64,000 bases of DNA from Allgaiera indica (GTDB lineage: Bacteria > Pseudomonadota > Alphaproteobacteria > Rhodobacterales > Rhodobacteraceae). A program made the translations under genes and the position numbers. The notes under the pieces are model-generated. The model was not told the origin of the DNA, made no database searches, and worked only from the letters and a program-made list of their open reading frames with translations. Positions 58,198 through 64,000 of the stretch are shown here, piece after piece; position 1 is the first letter of the stretch; every line of letters begins with the position of its first letter. Location: contig NZ_FNOB01000009.1 of assembly GCF_900106675.1 (NCBI RefSeq), positions 62,001 to 126,000 on the forward strand. The letters run 5' to 3'.

Positions 58198-58827
58198 ATG
58201 GCCGGGAAACACGTCACCCACGAACGCAGCGACGAAGAACATGCCGCGAAGATGGCGAAGAAGAAGGCCGCGCGCGACAAGATCATGGCGAAGAAGACCG
58301 GCGAGAAGGGGCTGGTGATCGTCCATACCGGGGCCGGCAAGGGCAAGTCGTCTTCGGGGTTCGGGATGATCCTGCGCTGCATCGCCCATGGCATGCCCTG
58401 CGCCGTGGTGCAGTTCATCAAGGGTGCCTGGGACACGGGCGAACGCCGCCTGCTGACCGAAAATTTTGGCGATCTGTGCCAGTTCCACGCCATGGGCGAG
58501 GGCTTTACCTGGGAAACCCAGGACCGCGCGCGCGACATCGCGGCGGCGCGGGCGGGCTGGGACAAGGCCAAGGAACTGATCCGCGATCCCCGGATCCGGA
58601 TGGTCCTGCTGGACGAGATCAACATCGCGCTGCGCTACGAATATCTCGATATCGACGAGGTGGTGGCCTTCCTGCGCGACGAGAAGCCCGAGATGACCCA
58701 TGTGGTGCTGACCGGCCGCAACGCTTCGGACAAGCTGATCGAGGCCGCCGATCTGGTGACCGAGATGACGCTGGTGAAGCATCCCTTCCGGTCGGGCATC
58801 AAGGCGCAGGCCGGGGTCGAATTCTGA
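58198..58827 (+). CDS. cobO: cob(I)yrinic acid a,c-diamide adenosyltransferase
   Basis: CobO attaches the 5'-deoxyadenosyl group of ATP to cobalt(I). The 209-residue product has the CobA/CobO-type P-loop [10 protein letters not shown] (43-52) and [20 protein letters not shown], with [19 protein letters not shown] downstream. The N-terminus is rich in Lys/His/Glu. The start at 58198 (AAGGGA upstream) is chosen over ATGs at 58171 and 58174, which also have a purine-rich leader. The last base of its stop is the first base of the cobQ ATG. Confidence 0.92.
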   Translation: MAGKHVTHERSDEEHAAKMAKKKAARDKIMAKKTGEKGLVIVHTGAGKGKSSSGFGMILRCIAHGMPCAVVQFIKGAWDTGERRLLTENFGDLCQFHAMGEGFTWETQDRARDIAAARAGWDKAKELIRDPRIRMVLLDEINIALRYEYLDIDEVVAFLRDEKPEMTHVVLTGRNASDKLIEAADLVTEMTLVKHPFRSGIKAQAGVEF

Positions 58828-60278
58828 TGCCCGCCCTGATGATCCAGGGCTGCGGATCGAATGTCGGCAAGTCGCTGCTGGTCGCGGGGCTGTGTCGCGC
58901 GGCGCGGGCGCGGGGGCTGAAGGTCGCGCCGTTCAAGCCGCAGAACATGTCGAACAACGCCGCCGTCACCGCGGACGGAGGAGAGATCGGCCGCGCCCAG
59001 GCCCTGCAGGCCCAGGCCGCGGGGCTGGAGCCGGTCGTCGACATGAACCCGGTGCTGCTGAAGCCAGAAACCGACCTGGGATCGCAAGTCATCGTGCAGG
59101 GCCGCCGGATCGGCACCATGAAGGCGCGCGACTACTGGGGGATGAAGCCCTCGCTCATGGCGCCGGTGCTCGAATCGTTCGGGCGGCTGACGGCGCGCCA
59201 TGATCTGGTGATCGTCGAGGGCGCCGGCAGCCCGGCCGAGGTGAACCTGCGTGCGGGCGACATCGCCAATATGGGATTCGCCCGCGCCGCCGGGGTGCCG
59301 GTGGTGCTGGCCGGCGATATCGACCGCGGCGGCGTGATCGCGCAGATCGTCGGCACAAGGGCGGTGATCGACCCCGAGGATGCGGCGATGGTCGCGGGCT
59401 TCGTGATCAACAAGTTCCGCGGCGATCCGCGGCTTTTCGACCAGGGCTACCGGATCATCGAGGACAAGACCGGCTGGCGCGGCTACGGCGTGCTGCCGTT
59501 CTTTCCCGACGCAAGGCGGCTTCCGGCAGAGGACGCGCTGGATGTGCATGAAAAGGCGACGGGCGGCCCGGGCGAATTTCGAATCGGCTGCCTCGCGCTG
59601 TCGCGCATCGCCAATTTCGACGATCTCGACCCGCTGGCGGCAGAGCCGGGGGTCAGCCTGCGGATGATCGGCCCCGGCGAGGCGATCCCCGGCGATCTGG
59701 ATCTGGTGATCGTGCCGGGCAGCAAGTCGACGCGCGGCGACCTGGCCTTTCTGCGTGCGCAGGGCTGGGACATCGACCTTGCCGCCCACCGCCGGCGCGG
59801 CGGCGCGGTGCTGGGGATCTGCGGCGGCTACCAGATGCTGGGCCGCTCGGTCGCCGATCCCGAGGGCATCGAGGGCCCGGCCGGCGAAAGCACGGGGCTG
59901 GGGCTTCTGGATGTGGCCACGGTGATGTCGGGCGACAAGCACCTGTCACGGGTGACGGCGGAACATGTGGCCTCGGGGCGGTGCTTTGACGGCTATGAGA
60001 TCCACATCGGCCGCACCGAGGGCCCGGACCGTGCCCGCCCCTTCGCGCGGCTGGGCGGTATGCCCGAGGGCGCGGTCTCGGCCGACGGGCGGGTGATGGG
60101 CAGCTATGTCCACGGCATGTTCGCCGATGACGGCTTTCGCGCGGCCTTCCTGAGCGCGCTGGGCGGCGCGGTGGGGGCCGCCGGTTACCGCGCGGGCGTC
60201 GAAGAGACGCTTGACGCGCTGGCCGCGCATATGGAGGCCCATGTCGACGTGACCGGCCTGCTGGCGCTGGCGCGCTGA
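58827..60278 (+). CDS. cobQ: cobyric acid synthase
   Basis: CobQ amidates side chains b, d, e and g of adenosylcobyrinic acid a,c-diamide. The 483-residue enzyme starts with a P-loop synthetase domain ([31 protein letters not shown]) and ends with a class I glutaminase domain whose Cys is in [13 protein letters not shown] and His in MGSYVHGMF. It directly follows cobO (TGATG overlap) and is convergent with bluB, with three bases between the stops. Confidence 0.95.
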   Translation: MPALMIQGCGSNVGKSLLVAGLCRAARARGLKVAPFKPQNMSNNAAVTADGGEIGRAQALQAQAAGLEPVVDMNPVLLKPETDLGSQVIVQGRRIGTMKARDYWGMKPSLMAPVLESFGRLTARHDLVIVEGAGSPAEVNLRAGDIANMGFARAAGVPVVLAGDIDRGGVIAQIVGTRAVIDPEDAAMVAGFVINKFRGDPRLFDQGYRIIEDKTGWRGYGVLPFFPDARRLPAEDALDVHEKATGGPGEFRIGCLALSRIANFDDLDPLAAEPGVSLRMIGPGEAIPGDLDLVIVPGSKSTRGDLAFLRAQGWDIDLAAHRRRGGAVLGICGGYQMLGRSVADPEGIEGPAGESTGLGLLDVATVMSGDKHLSRVTAEHVASGRCFDGYEIHIGRTEGPDRARPFARLGGMPEGAVSADGRVMGSYVHGMFADDGFRAAFLSALGGAVGAAGYRAGVEETLDALAAHMEAHVDVTGLLALAR

Positions 60279-60281
60279 GGT

Positions 60282-60905
60282 CTAGCGCACCTCCCAGCCG
60301 GTCTCGACGTTGCGCTGCCAGTCCTCGCGGTGCAGCAGCGGCGTGTCATCGCTGAACTCGGGCCAGCCAAGGCAGAGATAGGCGGTAAAGACCCAATCCT
60401 CGGGCACCTCGAACAGCCGCTCCATCCGCCGGGGATCCAGGATCGAGACCATCCCGAGACCCAGGTTCTCGGCCCGCGCCGCCAGCCACAGCGTATAGAT
60501 CGCCATCGCGGTGGATTGGCGCAGCGTCTCGGGCATGGTCAGCCGGCCGAGACGGTGGCCCTCTTGCGGATCGGTCGCGGTGAAGACGGCGAATTGCACC
60601 GGCGCCGCGTCGATACCGGCAAGCTTCAGGCGACCATAGGCGCGGGCGCGATCGCTGTCATAGCCCTTCTTCGCCTCGGTGTTGCAGCGCGCGAATTCCA
60701 CCTTCACCCCAGCGCGCAGCCCCGGATCCTCGACCCGGATCAGCCGCCAGGGCCGGGCATTGCCGACCGACGGCGCGGTGTCGAGCGCCGTGCGCAGCCG
60801 GCGCATCACCGCTTCGGGGACGGGATCGCGGCGGAAATGGCGCACGTCGCGGCGCCAGTGCAGGATCCGGTCCAGCGTGTCGGCCTCGTCACGTGTGAAC
60901 TGCAT
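60282..60905 (-). CDS. bluB: 5,6-dimethylbenzimidazole synthase
   Basis: BluB is an oxygen-dependent nitroreductase-like enzyme that destroys FMN to form dimethylbenzimidazole, the lower ligand of B12. The 207-residue product shows WRRDVRHFRRDPVPEAVMRR, TAPSVGNARPWRLIRV and PETLRQSTAMAIYTLWLAAR of the family. It overlaps cobC by 17 bases and is last in the bluF-bluE-bluD-bluC-bluB order, the same as in R. capsulatus. Confidence 0.94.
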   Translation of the reverse strand: MQFTRDEADTLDRILHWRRDVRHFRRDPVPEAVMRRLRTALDTAPSVGNARPWRLIRVEDPGLRAGVKVEFARCNTEAKKGYDSDRARAYGRLKLAGIDAAPVQFAVFTATDPQEGHRLGRLTMPETLRQSTAMAIYTLWLAARAENLGLGMVSILDPRRMERLFEVPEDWVFTAYLCLGWPEFSDDTPLLHREDWQRNVETGWEVR

Positions 60906-61878
60906 CTCGGTGCTCCTTCATCGCCCGGCCAAGCCGGGTCCATTCCTCGGCATCTCCCGGCAGGCCCAGGCGCAGCCAGCCCGGTTTGTCCGGGAAGACA
61001 CGAGACCAGATCCGATGGCGGGCAAGCGCGGCCTGCGCCGCCGTGCCGCCGGGCGTGTCGTAAAGCCGAAACAGCGCCGTGCCGCCGATCAGCCGCCAGC
61101 CCGCGGCCCGCGCCAGCGCGTCGATGCGCGGCGTCTCGGTGTCAAGGCGGGCGCGGGTCGCGGCGGCCCAATCGTCGTCGCGCAGCGCGCGGGCGCCGAT
61201 GTCCAGCGCCGGCCCCGAGACCGCCCAGGGACCGGCCATCGCGGCAAGCCGGCCGATGTCGTCCTCGGCGCCGATCGCGAAGCCCAGCCGCAGCCCGGCG
61301 AGCCCGTAGAACTTACCGAATGAGCGCAGCACCAGCAGGCCGGCCAGCGCGCCGCAATCACCCGCGACCGACAAGTCCGGCTCGGGGTCGGCGAAGCTTT
61401 CGTCCACCACCAGCCGCCCGACCCGGCCCGCCAGGGCGCGCAGATCCGCCGGTGCGATCCGCCGCCCGTCGGGGTTGTTGGGATTGACCAGCACCGCAAG
61501 ATCCGCGCCGGCCAGATCGGCGGGTGCGGCGACCTCTTCCACCGACCAGCCGGCTGCCCGCAACGCGGCCGCATGTTCATTGTAGGTCGGTGCCAGCACC
61601 CGCGCCCGCCCCGGCGCGGTGAGGCGCGGGATCAGCTGGATCGCGGCCTGCGCGCCGGCCAGCGGCAGGATCGCGGCATCCGTGCGGTAGGCCTGCGCGG
61701 CGGCGGCAATCAGTGTGCGCTGCGCCTCCCGCCCTGGCAGGGCGTGCCAGATCTCCGGCGGCAGCGGCGGTATCGGATAGGGACGCCGGTTGATGCCCGT
61801 CGAAAGGTCGATCCAATCCCCGGCCGCGCCGCCGAAGCGGGCGATGGCCTGGTCCAGATTGCCGCCGTGGTCGCGCAT
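60889..61878 (-). CDS. cobC: L-threonine-O-3-phosphate decarboxylase (CobC of P. denitrificans, CobD of Salmonella)
   Basis: A 329-residue PLP enzyme of the aspartate aminotransferase fold that makes aminopropanol phosphate for the nucleotide loop arm. HGGNLDQAIARFG is the usual N-terminus, VNPNNPDGR binds substrate/PLP, and the PLP lysine is in RSFGKFYGLAGLRLGFA. In R. capsulatus it is bluC. The presence of an upstream L-threonine kinase candidate (bluE) supports the phosphothreonine substrate. It overlaps bluB and lies 10 bases after cobD. Confidence 0.92.
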   Translation of the reverse strand: MRDHGGNLDQAIARFGGAAGDWIDLSTGINRRPYPIPPLPPEIWHALPGREAQRTLIAAAAQAYRTDAAILPLAGAQAAIQLIPRLTAPGRARVLAPTYNEHAAALRAAGWSVEEVAAPADLAGADLAVLVNPNNPDGRRIAPADLRALAGRVGRLVVDESFADPEPDLSVAGDCGALAGLLVLRSFGKFYGLAGLRLGFAIGAEDDIGRLAAMAGPWAVSGPALDIGARALRDDDWAAATRARLDTETPRIDALARAAGWRLIGGTALFRLYDTPGGTAAQAALARHRIWSRVFPDKPGWLRLGLPGDAEEWTRLGRAMKEHRDAVHT

Positions 61879-61888
61879 CGCGCCCCCT

Positions 61889-62830
61889 TCAGATCGCCGC
61901 CAGCAGGGCCAGCATCAGCGCCAGCCCCGTCAGCGCCCGACGATAAAGCCCAAGCGCGCGCCCGATGCCAGCCGAATCCGGATCCGCGCCCGCGGCATTG
62001 ACCCAGGGTTCCTCGGCCCGGCTGTCGCCATAGACACGGGGGCCCGACAGCCGGATGCCCAGGCTGCCCGCCATCGCGGCCTCGGGCCAGCCCGCATTGG
62101 GCGAGCGGTGAAGCCGCGCGTCGCGGCGCGCCGTAGCGAAGGCCCGGCGCGGCGCGGGACCCGCCAGCGCGAACAGAAGCGCCGTCATCCGCGCCGGGAT
62201 CAGGTTCGCCACGTCGTCGATCCGTGCCGCGGCCCAGCCAAAGGCCTCGTGCCGGGGCGTGCGGTGGCCGATCATCGAATCAAGCGTGTTCACCGCCTTG
62301 TAGCCCGCGATCCCCGGCAGCCCGAACAGCAGCCCCCAGAACAGCGGCGCCACCACCCCGTCCGAGGCGTTCTCGGCCAGGCTCTCGATCGCGGCGCGGG
62401 CGGTGGCGGGGGTGTCGAGGTGCGCGGGATCACGGCCCACGATCATCGAGACCGCCGCGCGCGCACCTTCCAGATCCCCCGTGGCCAGCGGCCGGGCGAC
62501 GCGGGCGACATGGTCGTCAAGCGACCGCGCGGCGACCAGCGGCCAGGCCAGCACCCCGGTCAGGATCACCCCCGGCCAGCCCGGCGGCAGCAGCGCCTGC
62601 ACCGCGGCCGCAAGCGTGACGGTCGCGGCGATGGTCAGCAGCGCCGTGGCGATCCCGGCGGCGCGGCGGCGGGCGGCGGAGGCGCGGTCGCGGTTCCAGT
62701 GCCGGTCCAGCTGGCCGATCAGCGCCCCGATCCAGACGACGGGATGGCCGAGCCGACGGTAAAGGCGGTCGGGCCAGCCAAGGCCGGCGTCGATCACGAG
62801 CGCGATCAGCATGGGCAGGGCGTAGAGCAT
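61889..62830 (-). CDS. cobD: adenosylcobinamide-phosphate synthase (CobD/CbiB)
   Basis: A 313-residue membrane enzyme that joins aminopropanol phosphate to adenosylcobyric acid. The family is clear from DAGLGWPDRLYRRLGHPVVW, AAIESLAENASDGVVAPLFW and VNTLDSMIGHRTPRHEAFGW, between four or five membrane helices. The ATG at 62830 shares one base with the bluE stop. In R. capsulatus it is bluD. The ORF is open further upstream in a non-coding frame of bluE. Confidence 0.94.
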   Translation of the reverse strand: MLYALPMLIALVIDAGLGWPDRLYRRLGHPVVWIGALIGQLDRHWNRDRASAARRRAAGIATALLTIAATVTLAAAVQALLPPGWPGVILTGVLAWPLVAARSLDDHVARVARPLATGDLEGARAAVSMIVGRDPAHLDTPATARAAIESLAENASDGVVAPLFWGLLFGLPGIAGYKAVNTLDSMIGHRTPRHEAFGWAAARIDDVANLIPARMTALLFALAGPAPRRAFATARRDARLHRSPNAGWPEAAMAGSLGIRLSGPRVYGDSRAEEPWVNAAGADPDSAGIGRALGLYRRALTGLALMLALLAAI

Positions 62831-63660
62831 CAGCCTTCTCCAGTGCGGAAGCACAGGATGTTGCGGTACCCGGCTTCGCGCATGGCCGATCGCGCCGCTT
62901 CCGGCACCGTTCCCGGCGTGAAAAGCAGCGCGCGGGCGGCACCGGTATGGCCGATCGCGAAGCCGAGCGCGCCGAAGCGCCGGGCCAGCGCCTCGGTCGG
63001 GTCCGCGCCCGGCCGGCGCAGGGCGAGGGTGCGGCGAGCCGATTCGCTGGCCAGTTCGGCGGCGCGGGCGGGCTGGGCGCAGGCCGCGGGCCATGCGGCG
63101 GCGAGGTCGGCGATGTCGGGAAAGGCACCGTCGCGCGGATCGGTGCGTCGCATCGGGCCGAAAAAGCCGCCAAGCACATCGAAGCGCGGCGGCGGCGGCA
63201 GTAGCGCGAGCGTCCGCGCCGCGCGCGAGGCCCAGAGGCGCTGCGCGGGGGCCGCGAACATCACCGGGTCAAGCGCCCCTTCGCTGACCAGGCAGGCGCG
63301 GGCGATGGCATCGGGGTCGCGCTGCCCGGCGGCGCGGGCCAGCGCCACCCGCGCCGCGGTCGAGGCCCCCGCGCCGCCGCCCGGCGGCATGTCCAGACGC
63401 AACACGAAGCGGCCCCGGCGCGGCAGGCCCAGGGCGGCAAGAAAGCGCGCGGCGACCATAGCCGTCAGCGCGCGGGGGCCGGGCTGGTGCAGCGCAAAGG
63501 GGCCAGGCCGGCGGGTGGCATGGGCGGCAAGCGCCGCACAGGGCAGGGTGACCAGCGCGACAGGTCCGTCGGGGCCCAGCCGGCCTTGCAGGAATTCCCC
63601 GAAATGGGCGGCGACACGGACGTCGCCCGGCGCCGGGCCCGGCCGGGCGTGGGGCGTCAC
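62830..63660 (-). CDS. bluE: GHMP kinase, probable L-threonine kinase (BluE/PduX type)
   Basis: A 276-residue GHMP-superfamily kinase. The ATP-binding GHMP motif is MPPGGGAGASTAARVALARA (from residue 91), and the N-terminal HFGEFLQGR block resembles PduX. In Salmonella PduX phosphorylates L-threonine for CobD; R. capsulatus bluE lies at the same place in bluF-bluE-bluD-bluC-bluB. The kinase role is therefore likely but inferred by family and context. It overlaps the phosphatase gene upstream by four bases and cobD by one. Confidence 0.82.
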   Translation of the reverse strand: MTPHARPGPAPGDVRVAAHFGEFLQGRLGPDGPVALVTLPCAALAAHATRRPGPFALHQPGPRALTAMVAARFLAALGLPRRGRFVLRLDMPPGGGAGASTAARVALARAAGQRDPDAIARACLVSEGALDPVMFAAPAQRLWASRAARTLALLPPPPRFDVLGGFFGPMRRTDPRDGAFPDIADLAAAWPAACAQPARAAELASESARRTLALRRPGADPTEALARRFGALGFAIGHTGAARALLFTPGTVPEAARSAMREAGYRNILCFRTGEG

Positions 63661-64000
63661 GCCAGGCCCCGGTTCACGAACACGATGGCGCGGCTGCCGT
63701 CGGCGAAGACGCGCAGACAGGTGACGGACAGCGGCGCGACCTCGAAGGCAAGTCCGGCCTTGGGCGCGCCCAGCGCCTGACCAAGCGCCGCGCGGATGGT
63801 GCCGGCATGGGCGATGATGGTGACGGTTCCGGCCGTGGCCGCGATATCGTCAACGGCGGGAAGGATGCGCGCGGCGGCGTCGAGGAAGCTTTCGCCCCCG
63901 ATCCCCGGCGGACGCCGTGCCGCCAGCGTCGCACGGTTGAGCGGGCCGAGATCCGGCATCTCGACCACCGGGCGCCCATCCCAGGCGCCGAAATCCTGTT
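63657..64000 (-). CDS. bluF: histidine phosphatase family protein, probable alpha-ribazole phosphatase (C-terminal part)
   Basis: Only the last ~114 codons are in the window. The visible part begins QDFGAWDGRPV, typical of the E-x-D-F/G-x-W-x-G block of histidine phosphatases, and includes TIIAHAGTIRAALGQAL with the second catalytic His. The catalytic RHG motif at the N-terminus is beyond base 64000. By position it corresponds to bluF of R. capsulatus and to CobC of Salmonella (alpha-ribazole-5'-phosphate phosphatase). The specific substrate is inferred. Confidence 0.82.
   Translation of the reverse strand, partial: QDFGAWDGRPVVEMPDLGPLNRATLAARRPPGIGGESFLDAAARILPAVDDIAATAGTVTIIAHAGTIRAALGQALGAPKAGLAFEVAPLSVTCLRVFADGSRAIVFVNRGLA

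Noticed and set aside
57525-58826. Upstream extension of cobQ
   Set aside because: The extended frame lies within the riboswitch and in an alternative frame of cobO. The ATG at 58827 overlapping the cobO stop is the real start.

Overview
The window is GC-rich (C/G in most third codon positions), gene-dense chromosomal DNA from an alphaproteobacterium, almost certainly a member of the Rhodobacteraceae (Rhodobacter/Rhodovulum/Paracoccus-type). The indicators are the short HisG with a HisZ partner, an Irr-type Fur regulator divergent from fabA-fabB-fabI, lysC next to ptsP, the rpmH-rnpA-yidD-ttcA order, and an aerobic cobalamin cluster followed by genes in the order bluF-bluE-bluD-bluC-bluB, an order known from Rhodobacter capsulatus. 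All assignments come from reading the sequence; no database search was run.

Layout. 0-2.4 kb: minus-strand AI-2E-type permease, Hda and the start of polyphosphate kinase. 2.7-3.9 kb: a diheme-type cytochrome b with a coupled membrane-anchored LuxR-type regulator. 4-7.3 kb: hisS-hisZ-hisG. 7.4-14.2 kb: slyX, DUF2332, pth, a branched-chain aminotransferase, a universal stress protein, a GSCFA/SGNH/methyltransferase trio and a VOC protein. 14.2-17.6 kb: katG divergent from oxyR with a putative operator between them. 17.6-23.3 kb: a large PAS-containing chemoreceptor, a VC0807-type membrane protein and an acyl-CoA synthetase. 23.5-27.7 kb: a glycosyltransferase-like gene, irr and fabA-fabB-fabI. 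27.8-29.6 kb: an FKBP isomerase and a decayed IS5-type element carrying a 33-nt poly-C tract. 29.7-33.3 kb: lysC and ptsP. 33.4-38.7 kb: a GST, an alpha/beta hydrolase, TrkH and a secreted protease-like protein that lacks all three catalytic residues. 39.1-42.5 kb: rpmH-rnpA-yidD-ttcA and an EAL phosphodiesterase with a degenerate GGDEF. 42.6-64 kb: the cobalamin region.

Cobalamin region. Two cobalamin riboswitches, both read on the minus strand, stand before DUF1636-cobW-cobN-cobG-cobH-cobI-cobJ and before a NiCoT cobalt/nickel permease. Minus-strand cobL-cobE-cobM-cobB-cobA-cobF lies between, with cobK alone on the plus strand, tail-overlapping cobJ and head-to-head with cobL. On the far side, plus-strand cobO-cobQ (adenosylation, amidation) converges on minus-strand bluF-bluE-cobD-cobC-bluB (aminopropanol arm and lower ligand). 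Together these cover most of the aerobic route from uroporphyrinogen III to adenosylcobinamide phosphate. CobS, CobT, CobR, CobU, CobP and CobV are not in the window.

I did not find a clear, previously undescribed biological system. The best leads are the pseudo-protease, the membrane LuxR/cytochrome b pair, the conserved but uncharacterised DUF1636 iron-sulfur candidate in the B12 operon, and the poly-C-bearing IS remnant inserted in a palindrome-like site.
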